This document shows positions 1 to 7,385 of a stretch of DNA of 44,691 bases, piece by piece. The DNA is from Deltaproteobacteria bacterium. Lineage in GTDB: Bacteria > Desulfobacterota > Syntrophobacteria > Syntrophobacterales > Syntrophobacteraceae. Position numbers and translations under genes: made by a program. The stretch spans positions 1 to 44,691 of the forward strand of contig JAAYVE010000004.1 of NCBI GenBank assembly GCA_012517315.1. Direction: 5' to 3'. The first letter of the stretch is position 1; every line of letters starts with the position of its first letter. A model generated the notes under the pieces. That model was not told the DNA's origin and made no database searches. It saw only the letters and a program-made list of their open reading frames with translations.

Positions 1-1420
1 GGAGAAATGCGTCCGTTGCCTCTCTGGCATTCGGCAGATGCTGTACGTGGTTGAGAATGACGGTGACGGCATAAGCGGCGTTTCCCGGCATGGATACGAT
101 TCCCGCAAAGCCCAGGACATTGCTCAGTGTTCCCGTTTTTCCGCGGATGACGAAGGGGGAATCGCTCATTCGCCTGCAAAGCGTCCCCATTTGGCCATTG
201 ACGGCTAAGGAATCGATCAGTGGCTGTCCGAACAAGGGGTCCCCATAAGCTTTCTGGAGGATCCGGCTGAAAGCTCTCGGGCTTGCCCTGCTCCTGCGGC
301 TGAGCCCCGAACCGTTGTCCAGCTGCACTTCGTCGTCAGGAATATCCAGTTCCTTCAGGAACTGCCGGATGACCTCGAGTCCTTTCTGCATGTTCCCTGG
401 GATTCCGAATACCTTGGCCCCCATGGTGCAAAGAAGGGTCTCAGCCATGAAATTGTTGCTGTGGCGGTTCAGACCGTGAAGAAGATCCTTCAATGGGAGC
501 GATTGGTGGGATGTGAGCACGGTGACGTGGGGGGGGACTTTTCTCTCCCCCGCCCCGGTGCCTTGGACCTCGATTCCCGCATCACGGAGAACTGCACGAA
601 ACGACCGGCAAAAAAAACTCGCAGGATCCTCCACGGTAAACCGTCGGTCGATCCCGCTTTGGGCTGTTAAAGCCAGCCTTCCTTCCAAAATGAAGGATTC
701 GCGCCCCTCCCTGGTCGGACCAATTGAGCGGATGCTTACGGAAGGGACACTCCTCCGGGGCCCGGTGTTCCCTTTATTCCTGATCTGGACGTAATCCCCG
801 CTAGGAGTCCAGCTGACATGGAGGGGCGTGCGGGGTCTTATTCCGGGAGTGACGTGGAACTCAAGGCTGTTGAAGCCGAGAGAGGTTCCGGAAATGACAG
901 GGTTGTATGCCTCACTGCAGTCCTCATCCAGGCACACGCGCAAGGACGCGGGTTCGAAGTAGGAGTTGTCCACGAAAATCGAGCCTTCCACCGTTGTGAC
1001 CCCCAGTTGTTTCAGCTGAGTTGCAAGCTTTGAAGCGTCTTCCAAGAGGAAGAAAATGTCCCCTTCACCTTTGATCCAGAGATGACCCCTTACTGTTCCC
1101 TGGACGGGGCCTTGGAGGGCAAAGATAGATGTGTTGAAGCGGCTCTCCGGCCCGAGGGACTTCAGGGCGGCGTAACTGGTGAAGAGCTTCACCAGGGAGG
1201 CGGGGATGAAGGTGGCTTGGCTGTTGAGTTCGAAAACGGTGTGGCCGGTTTCCAGGGAGACGATGTGGATGCCAACCTCCCCTGCCCAGAGCCGCAGTTG
1301 GTCCACGTGAGACTGAAAGGACGCAGCATTGGTGTTTGCAGCAAATGCAGACAGATGAGGGAGGATCTGGACCGTCAGCAGGTAAAGCAAAAACAGCGAG
1401 ATGGAGGTTCTGATGTTCAT
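1..1420 (-). CDS. dacB: D-alanyl-D-alanine carboxypeptidase/endopeptidase, PBP4 family (C-terminus cut by window edge)
   Basis: Peptidase S13 (class C penicillin-binding protein), which trims D-Ala or cleaves cross-links in peptidoglycan in the periplasm. The reading frame begins at the ATG at 1420 and stays open to base 1, giving about 473 codons with the end missing. Residues 6-28 form a hydrophobic signal peptide ending in AFA. All three active-site motifs are visible: SLVK with Ser75 and Lys78, SNN near residue 321, and KTG near residue 428. The family is usually 450-500 residues, so little is missing. It follows aroA by 36 bases on the same strand and is probably the last gene of the aromatic operon, an unusual partner for amino acid genes. 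The function is firm; membership of the operon is inferred from spacing. Confidence 0.93.
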   Translation of the reverse strand, partial: MNIRTSISLFLLYLLTVQILPHLSAFAANTNAASFQSHVDQLRLWAGEVGIHIVSLETGHTVFELNSQATFIPASLVKLFTSYAALKSLGPESRFNTSIFALQGPVQGTVRGHLWIKGEGDIFFLLEDASKLATQLKQLGVTTVEGSIFVDNSYFEPASLRVCLDEDCSEAYNPVISGTSLGFNSLEFHVTPGIRPRTPLHVSWTPSGDYVQIRNKGNTGPRRSVPSVSIRSIGPTREGRESFILEGRLALTAQSGIDRRFTVEDPASFFCRSFRAVLRDAGIEVQGTGAGERKVPPHVTVLTSHQSLPLKDLLHGLNRHSNNFMAETLLCTMGAKVFGIPGNMQKGLEVIRQFLKELDIPDDEVQLDNGSGLSRRSRASPRAFSRILQKAYGDPLFGQPLIDSLAVNGQMGTLCRRMSDSPFVIRGKTGTLSNVLGFAGIVSMPGNAAYAVTVILNHVQHLPNAREATDAFL

Positions 1421-1456
1421 GGGCGCACTTTGAGTGTTGCTAAATATGGACATGTT

Positions 1457-2740
1457 CTATGGGGAGTAAAGCTGATCAAAGAACTCCCAGAAGCCAGGGA
1501 AAGACTTGGCGACTGCTTCTGCTCCTCCGATCTCAACTCCACCCACACACAGTCCGGCCATGGCAAAGGCCATGGCAATGCGGTGATCGTCGTGGGCTTC
1601 TATGGTTTCCACAGGGGGGAGCACCCGGCCCCCTTCTATCACCAGGCCGTCGGGGAGTTCTTCCACCGGAACGTGGAATTTCCTCAGCTGGGAAGCCACA
1701 ACATGCAGCCTGTCGGATTCTTTCAGTCGCAAATGGGCCACATTGCGAATTTTGCTTTTCCCTTCGGCAAAAGCGGAGAGGACCGCCAGGGTCGGGACCA
1801 TGTCCGGCATCGCGTTCATGTCGCGGTCTACGGGCTGCAGTCGACGCGGTCCACGCACGCAGACTCCTTGTTCTTCCCAGTTCAGACTGCAACCCATCTG
1901 TTCCAGGACCTCCAGAAAACGGCTGTCGCCCTGAAGACTCTTTGACGACACAGGATACGTGAACACCTCGCCTCCGGTGATGGCCGCCGCTCCCCAAAAA
2001 TAGGACGCAGAGGAGCAGTCCCCTTCCACGAGGTAGTCCATGGGCGTATAGGTCTGAGGAGCAGGGAATAGCAAGCGGTTGCTTTCAAGCGGCGAATAGC
2101 GGATGCCCGCTTGGTGAAGCATGGAGAGGGTGATGGCGACGTAAGGGTACGATGCGACAGGTTCAAGCCATCCTAGCCTGACATCGCTTTGAGCACAGGG
2201 GCAGGCCAAGAGGAGTGCGGAGAGAAACTGGCTGCTCTGCCGCGCATCCACTGTCACCTCCCCTCCCCTCAAGCCCTTGCTCACTACCTCAACAGGAGGG
2301 AATCCCTCTTCTTGAAGGCAGCGGCAGCTCACACCCAGTTGGCGAAGGGTCTCGAGAAGGGGGCCCACAGGCCTTTCGCGCAGGCGGGGGGTCCCATCGA
2401 AGATGAAAGTTCCCGTCCCGGCCGCCGCAAGCGCAAGAAGGAGCCGCATACTGGTTCCGCTGTTCCCCAAGAAAATCGGTGCTTCGGAGGTTGCCCACCG
2501 TTTCTCTGGGGAGACAACCCTCACGGTCTCACCGTCCCGGCTGATTCCCACTCCCAGCTGTTCCAGGGCCTGTGCCGTGAGTTGTGTGTCTTCGGCGATG
2601 AGGGCATTGCGGATTGTGGTTTCCCCAGGCGCAAGAGACGCCATGACGAGAGCGCGGTGCGTGATGGACTTGGACCCGGGAAGCCGGATCCGGCACTTCA
2701 TCCGGCGCCCTGGGTTGATGCTTTGGATTTTCCTATTCAT
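1457..2740 (-). CDS. aroA: 3-phosphoshikimate 1-carboxyvinyltransferase (EPSP synthase)
   Basis: Joins shikimate 3-phosphate and phosphoenolpyruvate to give EPSP, the sixth step of the shikimate pathway, in the cytoplasm. The 427-residue length is normal. The N-terminal signature GSKSITHRAL (Lys24), the LGNSGTSMRLL phosphate-binding segment near residue 95, and the late HDDHRIAMAFAMAG motif are all intact. The start ATG lies inside the end of aroE (8-base overlap, sharing ATGAATAG), which points to translational coupling. A second in-frame ATG at codon 14 is possible but less well placed. Part of the operon controlled by the attenuator upstream of the dehydroquinate synthase gene. Confidence 0.96.
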   Translation of the reverse strand: MNRKIQSINPGRRMKCRIRLPGSKSITHRALVMASLAPGETTIRNALIAEDTQLTAQALEQLGVGISRDGETVRVVSPEKRWATSEAPIFLGNSGTSMRLLLALAAAGTGTFIFDGTPRLRERPVGPLLETLRQLGVSCRCLQEEGFPPVEVVSKGLRGGEVTVDARQSSQFLSALLLACPCAQSDVRLGWLEPVASYPYVAITLSMLHQAGIRYSPLESNRLLFPAPQTYTPMDYLVEGDCSSASYFWGAAAITGGEVFTYPVSSKSLQGDSRFLEVLEQMGCSLNWEEQGVCVRGPRRLQPVDRDMNAMPDMVPTLAVLSAFAEGKSKIRNVAHLRLKESDRLHVVASQLRKFHVPVEELPDGLVIEGGRVLPPVETIEAHDDHRIAMAFAMAGLCVGGVEIGGAEAVAKSFPGFWEFFDQLYSP

Positions 2741-3575
2741 GGCAGAGAGCCTTCACGAGTGCATTGTGCATTGCCTGGACCACATTGGAGGGGAGCGGGC
2801 CCGTCTCCAGCCACCATTCCAACTGGGCTATTCCTTGGTGGACCAGCATTTCGATACCAGAAATGGTGACACTGCCTACATCCCTGGCGGCCCTGAGGAA
2901 GTCCGTCCAGAGAGGTCGGTAGACCGTGTCCATGACCACCATTCCCCGCTGAAAGAATGCCTGGGGAACAAGATGTCCCGGGGTTCCTCCTGTGAGGCCC
3001 ACGGAGGTGCATTGGACGACGACGTGGAAGAAGGGAAGCTGTTCTCCCCCTTGCAGTCGGTGAAAGGGCAAGAACTCGCATCCAAAAGCCTTTGCCAGGG
3101 CTTCCCCTCTTTCAGGAGTGCGGTTTGAAACGTGAACTTCCGCTCCTGACCGGATGAGACCGTACACGACGGCTCTCGCTGCGCCTCCGGCTCCCAAAAC
3201 CAGAGCCCTTTTCCCCTCGAGGGGGAGAATTGATTCCAGGGCCCGGTTGGAACCCAGCCAGTCCGTGTTTTTGCCGGCCCAGCCGTATGCCTCGCGACGC
3301 AGGGTGTTGACGGCACCGATGGCTCCAGCCGTTTCGTCCTTTGAAGAGCACAGGACAAACGCGGACTCCTTATGGGGCAATGTGACACTGACTCCACGGA
3401 ATCCCATTTTCCAAAGCGTGTCCAGATCCTCTTCCAAAGCATCCGATTCCAGCGCCATATACAGAGCCGGATGCCCAAGCTCCCTGAAAGCCGCGTTCAT
3501 CATGACAGGACTAAGACTGTGGGCGATTGGATTGCCGATGACCGCGAAAAGGTCCTGTTGTCTGGGACGGATCAT
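2733..3575 (-). CDS. aroE: Shikimate dehydrogenase (NADP+)
   Basis: Reduces 3-dehydroshikimate to shikimate with NADPH. The 280-residue protein carries the substrate-binding GNPIAHSLSP near residue 14, the catalytic lysine in LPHKES, the GKNTDWLG motif with its catalytic Asp, and the Rossmann nucleotide loop VLGAGGAARAVVYGL. A C-terminal helix matches the family. It begins 9 bases after aroD and overlaps aroA by 8 bases, so aroD, aroE and aroA are almost certainly one transcript. No defects were seen. Confidence 0.96.
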   Translation of the reverse strand: MIRPRQQDLFAVIGNPIAHSLSPVMMNAAFRELGHPALYMALESDALEEDLDTLWKMGFRGVSVTLPHKESAFVLCSSKDETAGAIGAVNTLRREAYGWAGKNTDWLGSNRALESILPLEGKRALVLGAGGAARAVVYGLIRSGAEVHVSNRTPERGEALAKAFGCEFLPFHRLQGGEQLPFFHVVVQCTSVGLTGGTPGHLVPQAFFQRGMVVMDTVYRPLWTDFLRAARDVGSVTISGIEMLVHQGIAQLEWWLETGPLPSNVVQAMHNALVKALCHE

Positions 3576-3584
3576 TTCTTCAGT

Positions 3585-4352
3585 TCAGGGGTTTCTTGTT
3601 GGGTGTGCAAGTCTGGTTGCCCCTGGTGGCTGACATGGCCCGGCGTTTTGTGCAAGGAGCTCCAGGAGACGTCGCATTTCCTCCACGGTCAACTGACCCG
3701 GTGCGCCAACATCCTGATCAGGCAGGCACACGTAACTCCACGGGCTTCCAAGAAGAAGACACACCGCCCTGCTCCACCTGCCCTCACGCCCCATGCAGAA
3801 TGCAACCACACGAACGTTAAACGCCTTATTCCCATATGCAATGAGCTCCAGGACCCGCAGATTGTCTTCAGGTTTCCGGGCGAAGGTTGCAATCTTGACG
3901 ACGTGAGCCCCGGTTGCAGCCATTTGTTCCAGTTTTCTCCGGAGATGCGAAACAGCGGGGGTTCCTGAGAAATCGTGATGGGAAACGACCAGGCGGCAAC
4001 CGGTGGAGAGAAACCGGCGGTAGAGCCCCACGTCCAGGCCGACTTCCAAATCGATCCAGTCCGCTCCGGCTTCCGTTGCTCTCTCAAGGATGTGCATTCT
4101 TTGGGCTTCATCCCCTTCGAACCGGCCGCCATCCCGCTTGAGGCGGCTTGTGGCGATGACGGGTTTCCTGTCAGGTACTGAGAGGAACCTCAGCATGTCA
4201 AGTGTCTTTGGGGTGCCGTGCATTTCTGAGAAGGAGTCCAGTCGCCATTCCACAAGGTCGAGGTCCGGATGATTCAACATGCGAAGGAGTTCCTCGGGGG
4301 GGCATTGCATCAGGCAACCACAGAGTCCGCCCTGGAGAAGTCCCCTCCTCAT
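3585..4352 (-). CDS. aroD: 3-dehydroquinate dehydratase, type I
   Basis: Converts 3-dehydroquinate to 3-dehydroshikimate through a Schiff base. The type I fold is shown by EWRLDS (residues 35-40), the catalytic His in VVSHHDFSGTP (His125/126), and the Schiff-base Lys153 in VVKIATFA. Length 255 residues, normal for type I. The start codon overlaps the pheA stop as ATGA. The C-terminal ~25 residues after the lid region (rich in Pro, Ala and Arg) look non-conserved. Many relatives use the unrelated type II enzyme, so type I next to DHQ synthase II resembles the archaeal arrangement. Confidence 0.95.
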   Translation of the reverse strand: MRRGLLQGGLCGCLMQCPPEELLRMLNHPDLDLVEWRLDSFSEMHGTPKTLDMLRFLSVPDRKPVIATSRLKRDGGRFEGDEAQRMHILERATEAGADWIDLEVGLDVGLYRRFLSTGCRLVVSHHDFSGTPAVSHLRRKLEQMAATGAHVVKIATFARKPEDNLRVLELIAYGNKAFNVRVVAFCMGREGRWSRAVCLLLGSPWSYVCLPDQDVGAPGQLTVEEMRRLLELLAQNAGPCQPPGATRLAHPTRNP

Positions 4353-5503
4353 CGCTGCCCCACCGTTCTCATCTTTTCCATTTCCACGCGGATGGGCCGC
4401 TTAGGATCGCTCTTGGGATAGGATCCCAGAAGTTTCAGCAAAGTGACGTGGCGGCCCAGGTCATCGAGAGCGGAGCGCACAGGCTCTTCCTCCATATGTC
4501 CCTCGATGTCGACACAGAAGAGGTATTGCCATGGAAACTGGCGATTGGGGCGGGATTCGATGCGACTCATGTTCACCCGATGCCTGGCGAAGGCCTCCAG
4601 TGCGGTGTGGAGGGCTCCGGGGCGGTCGGCGACAGTGAAAAGGATAGAGGTCTTGTCGCTTCCGGTAGGGCCACTGGGGTGGTCTGCCAAGGCAAGGAAA
4701 CGGGTCGTATTCTCCGTGTGATCCTCGATGCGCTCTGCCAAAACGTCTAGCCCGTAATGATGAGCCGCGTAAAGATTGCACAAGGCAGCTCCGGCGGTGT
4801 CCTTTCGGGCCATCTGGGCAGCCTGGGCTGTGGACGAGCACTCATAGATCTCTGCACTGCGCAGATGCTCCAGGATCCACCGGCGGCACTGTTCCACGGC
4901 CTGAGGGTGAGCATACAGACGCTGGATCTGGGCAATGTCTTGCGCTGTGCTGCAGAGGTAATGGGTCACCTCCAGGTAGCATTCGCGAACGACGCCCACC
5001 TCTCTTTCATAGAGGAGATCGATGGTTCGGCCTACACCGCCCTGGAGAGAATTTTCCACAGGAACGATGGCCACGTGGGACTTCCCCTTCTGGAGCGCGT
5101 CGAAGACATCCTCCAGCGTGGAAAAAGGCTCGTAAACGGCAGAGTGCCCATAGAGGGACATGGCTGCCAGATGGGAGTAGGTCCAGGCAGGGCCAAGAAA
5201 AGCGACGCGCAGGACATACTGAAGAAGCCGCGAGGCGGCCAAGATTTCTCTGTAGATGGATCGGAGGGATTCATTGGAGAGGGGTCCCGGGTTGATTTGG
5301 GTGAGCCGCTCATAAATGCTTTGCTCCCGGCTTGGGTCGAAAAGGCTGAGACCCTTCGCCGCCTTGATGCGTCCCACCTCCTGAGCCAATTCCATCCGGC
5401 GGTTGAGCAGCCGGAGCAACTCCAGATCCACCTGGTCGATGGCTTCCCGGATCTCTCTGAGTTCGGTTTCCGCATCGTTTTGGGCTATTGGGTGTGCTTT
5501 CAT
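4349..5503 (-). CDS. pheA: Bifunctional chorismate mutase / prephenate dehydratase (P-protein)
   Basis: Turns chorismate into prephenate and then phenylpyruvate, the committed route to phenylalanine. Domains in order: an AroQ chorismate mutase helix bundle at about residues 12-95 (LREIREAIDQVDLELLRLLNRR), a prephenate dehydratase domain from about 98 (VAFLGPAWTYSHLAA) that includes the TTRFLAL motif, and a C-terminal ACT domain with the Phe-binding ESRP motif. The ACT domain predicts allosteric inhibition by Phe on top of the transcriptional control upstream. 384 residues is the usual size. The gene lies 69 bases after the dehydroquinate synthase gene and overlaps aroD by 4 bases. Confidence 0.96.
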   Translation of the reverse strand: MKAHPIAQNDAETELREIREAIDQVDLELLRLLNRRMELAQEVGRIKAAKGLSLFDPSREQSIYERLTQINPGPLSNESLRSIYREILAASRLLQYVLRVAFLGPAWTYSHLAAMSLYGHSAVYEPFSTLEDVFDALQKGKSHVAIVPVENSLQGGVGRTIDLLYEREVGVVRECYLEVTHYLCSTAQDIAQIQRLYAHPQAVEQCRRWILEHLRSAEIYECSSTAQAAQMARKDTAGAALCNLYAAHHYGLDVLAERIEDHTENTTRFLALADHPSGPTGSDKTSILFTVADRPGALHTALEAFARHRVNMSRIESRPNRQFPWQYLFCVDIEGHMEEEPVRSALDDLGRHVTLLKLLGSYPKSDPKRPIRVEMEKMRTVGQR

Positions 5504-5572
5504 GGAAACTTTGCCCCTTATTCAAGATGTCCTTGTGCAGGTTCCTCTGCGCGCCCCAACTGGGGTCCTCCG

Positions 5573-6607
5573 TCACCGTTCCCGAATGGATTCACTCACC
5601 CGGATCCCGAAATGACGTCCGGCCTCTTCTGTTGCCACCAGCACCGCATCGCCGGGCTGTGCCTGGACCACCGACAGGGCCTCCCCGCCGGGCCGTGTGA
5701 GCCTGATAGTCTCAGCGTTCTGAAGCAGTATAGAGCCGTGTCCGCTTTTGCTTTCTGCGTGAAGGAGAAGAAGGGGGCGGCGTTCGATTTTGATGCGACC
5801 GGCGGTAGCCGGCTGGGTGGTTCCCCGGGCATGGACGAGGAGGAGCGGATCTCCCGCCTCGAGTTCACTCAAGTAACGGGTACGCCCGTTGGGAACCCGC
5901 ACGTAAGCGTGCACAGGCCCTGCATTGACCCGGAACGGTCGCGGGGCGACGTAGGGATTCTCTTTTGCCTCGGCTTGAACCAGGAAGAGAAAGGCGCTGG
6001 AGTTCCCCACCAGCATGCCTTCTCCTTCCCCCATCAACGTGCAGGTGTCAACGCAGACTCGGTCCCCAAAGCCTGAAGACCGGATTTGCCGGATGGTTGC
6101 CGTTTCCAGCGGTACCTGCTCCCCTGAGCCCTTAACGCGCGAGAGCATCTCTCCGAGACTCACCGGATCCTGTGCATGAATAACGACACCCGCTACACCC
6201 TTTTCAAGAATTCCCAGTGCAAGGACAGCTTCATCAAGACTGTACACGGGAACGAGCAGGCGAGCTCCCTGGGCGACGAGGTTTTCCAGGGGGATCACCT
6301 CCCAACTGCGTGAGGGGTAAGAGTGAGCATCCTGCGCCGTGGCCCCGGGTTCCGTATCGAGAACGACAGGAGCGTGGTGGAGAATCCGCCCGATCCGAGC
6401 CTCGTCCTCGGGCGAGGAGAGTGTCTCGAAGAAGACGTCCTTCCCCGGAACCAGATCCCCCTTCTCATGGACCGTCGGGATTCTGCCAAGCTCTTTAACG
6501 CGGCTCTCCCATTCCGACGGGATTACCAGCGCGTCGGCACCACCCTCGATGGCGGTGGTCACCATTGTCTTGGACCACTTTTCCAGAAAGACCCACGCTT
6601 CCTTCAA
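5573..6607 (-). CDS. aroB': 3-dehydroquinate synthase II (archaeal-type, MJ1249 family)
   Basis: Makes 3-dehydroquinate from 2-amino-3,7-dideoxy-D-threo-hept-6-ulosonate (ADTH) by NAD-dependent oxidative deamination and cyclisation, replacing the usual AroB. It is recognised by the N-terminal KEAWVFLEKW and GGADALVIP segments, the central TATIRQIRSSGFGDRVCVDTC region, NPYVAPRPFRVNAGPVHAYV, and the C-terminal AQPGDAVLV. I chose the TTG at 6607 because GGGGAG sits 6 bases upstream of it and homologues begin at this point. The frame is open to a TTG at 6628, but that codon lies in the terminator U-tract. This gives 344 residues. No ADTH synthase gene is in the window. First structural gene of the aromatic operon. 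Confidence 0.92.
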   Translation of the reverse strand: MKEAWVFLEKWSKTMVTTAIEGGADALVIPSEWESRVKELGRIPTVHEKGDLVPGKDVFFETLSSPEDEARIGRILHHAPVVLDTEPGATAQDAHSYPSRSWEVIPLENLVAQGARLLVPVYSLDEAVLALGILEKGVAGVVIHAQDPVSLGEMLSRVKGSGEQVPLETATIRQIRSSGFGDRVCVDTCTLMGEGEGMLVGNSSAFLFLVQAEAKENPYVAPRPFRVNAGPVHAYVRVPNGRTRYLSELEAGDPLLLVHARGTTQPATAGRIKIERRPLLLLHAESKSGHGSILLQNAETIRLTRPGGEALSVVQAQPGDAVLVATEEAGRHFGIRVSESIRER

Positions 6608-6619
6608 ATCTTTCTCCCC

Positions 6620-6655
6620 AAAAAACAAAAGCCGCAGGCTGATCCTGCGGCTTTT
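6620..6655 (-). terminator. Intrinsic terminator of the aromatic-operon attenuator
   Basis: A perfect 12-bp stem (5' arm 6655-6644, 3' arm 6638-6627) encloses the 5-base loop ATCAG. The 3' arm ends in TTTT and is followed by GTTTTTT, a classic Rho-independent terminator. It lies between the leader peptide stop (6680) and the TTG start of the dehydroquinate synthase (6607), so it would end transcription before the structural genes. The segment GCAGG-AT-CAG (6648-6639) in its 5' arm and loop can instead pair with CTG-G-CCTGC at 6694-6686, which would form an antiterminator. Confidence 0.92.
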
Positions 6656-6679
6656 GTAACAGACTCGGTTGCCCGAAGC

Positions 6680-6745
6680 TCAACGGCAGGCCAGCACGCC
6701 CTCGCTCCACCTCGCAAAATAAAAGTAACTGCAAAAAAACGACAT
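6680..6745 (-). CDS. Aromatic-rich leader peptide of the attenuator (21 codons)
   Basis: A 21-residue ORF from ATG 6745 to TGA 6680 with a GAGG ribosome-binding site 6 bases upstream. Residues 3-13 read FFCSYFYFARW: four Phe, two Tyr and one Trp in eleven codons. It starts about 45 bases after a consensus promoter and ends 24 bases before the terminator stem of the aromatic operon. By analogy with the trp and pheA leaders of enteric bacteria, a ribosome stalled at scarce Phe, Tyr or Trp tRNA would leave 6694-6686 free to form an antiterminator. A ribosome reaching the stop codon would cover that segment and let the terminator form. The peptide is seen directly; the mechanism is inference. Confidence 0.88.
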   Translation of the reverse strand: MSFFCSYFYFARWSEGVLACR

Positions 6746-6791
6746 GCCCTGCCTCTTTTTGTTCCATATTCAAAGAATAAGCGACTAGAAC

Positions 6792-6821
6792 ATCATATGC
6801 TTCAGGGTAGGCACCTGTCAA
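6792..6821 (-). promoter_or_regulatory. Sigma-70 type promoter of the aromatic operon
   Basis: TTGACA (6821-6816) and TATGAT (6797-6792) are separated by 18 bases on the minus strand. That is a perfect -35 box and a -10 box with one mismatch. Predicted transcription start is near 6785, giving a leader of about 175 bases that holds the peptide and the attenuator hairpins. Confidence 0.8.
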
Positions 6822-6862
6822 CAGAAAACTGATTGTGCCCGGCGCTCGGGGAACTGATGGAT

Positions 6863-7172
6863 TCAGAATGTGATGACTTTGTCGGCTTCTTTGGCTGGTT
6901 TATAGAGATCATCCATCCAACCGATGGGACACGTAGAGGAACCCACCAACCGTGGGTTTTTATCAGACCCCTCAGACATGGAAATCTCCCTCGTACTGCT
7001 TGATCTGTCCCATGACATCGAATTCGCCGGTGCTTCGCTGCTCAAAGAGAACCCCCTTCCCCTGCATGAACACGTTCACCTCATCCCCCTTCTTGACGCC
7101 GACGTTTGCAAGACGCATCGCATTGTATATGGCCTCTGCGTCGTCTGAATTGATGATGAAAAGAGTCTTCAT
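6863..7172 (-). pseudogene. DsrE-like small protein gene with in-frame UGA at a Cys site and a one-base shift (candidate selenoprotein or pseudogene)
   Basis: The first 66 codons from ATG 7172 encode a DsrE/DsrF-like domain (MKTLFIINSDDAEAIYNAMR, KKGDEVNVFMQGKGV) and stop at TGA 6974-6972. The rest of the domain continues one base out of frame: GSSTCPIGWMDDLYK and KEADKVITF end at TGA 6865-6863. Dropping one G from the GGGG run just after the UGA joins the halves into 102 codons, with UGA exactly where relatives have the first Cys of their CGxC motif. AGGGAGGG provides a good ribosome-binding site. Either the gene is decaying, or UGA is read as selenocysteine and the extra G is a sequence error. 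The second Cys of the motif is replaced by Asp. Confidence 0.7.
6936..6974 (-). other. SECIS-like hairpin beginning at the UGA of the DsrE-like gene
   Basis: Immediately after the UGA (6974-6972) the transcript can fold. GAGG (6973-6970) pairs with CCTC (6939-6936). After an unpaired stretch, AACCCAC (6958-6952) pairs perfectly with GTGGGTT (6946-6940) around a GGTTG loop. The loop starts 20 bases after the UGA, within the range known for bacterial SECIS elements, which also often have a G-U-containing apical loop. The hairpin is seen directly; its role in selenocysteine insertion is a hypothesis. Confidence 0.4.
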
Positions 7173-7385
7173 AAGAAGTGCCCTCCCTATCGTAAGTATC
7201 GACCGCCCCCGAGATTGATGCCGTCAATGCTGAAAACGGCCATAACGGAATACTGCGCCCGTGCAACCGGGTAACGGGAGGGCAAGATGGACAAGGGAGG
7301 GAACGGGAAATATAATTTAAAATATCGCGTATTCAATCCATTCCCGAACTCCATCGCCAACACATTGAAAAGGAAGGTCACGGCC

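Noticed and set aside
1082-1945. 287-codon plus-strand ORF opposite dacB and aroA
   Set aside because: It is a shadow of two well-supported minus-strand genes, in a frame with no recognisable motifs.
6495-6821. 108-codon minus-strand ORF through the attenuator
   Set aside because: It starts in the -35 box and runs through the leader peptide, terminator and DHQ synthase in another frame; the 21-codon leader explains the region better.
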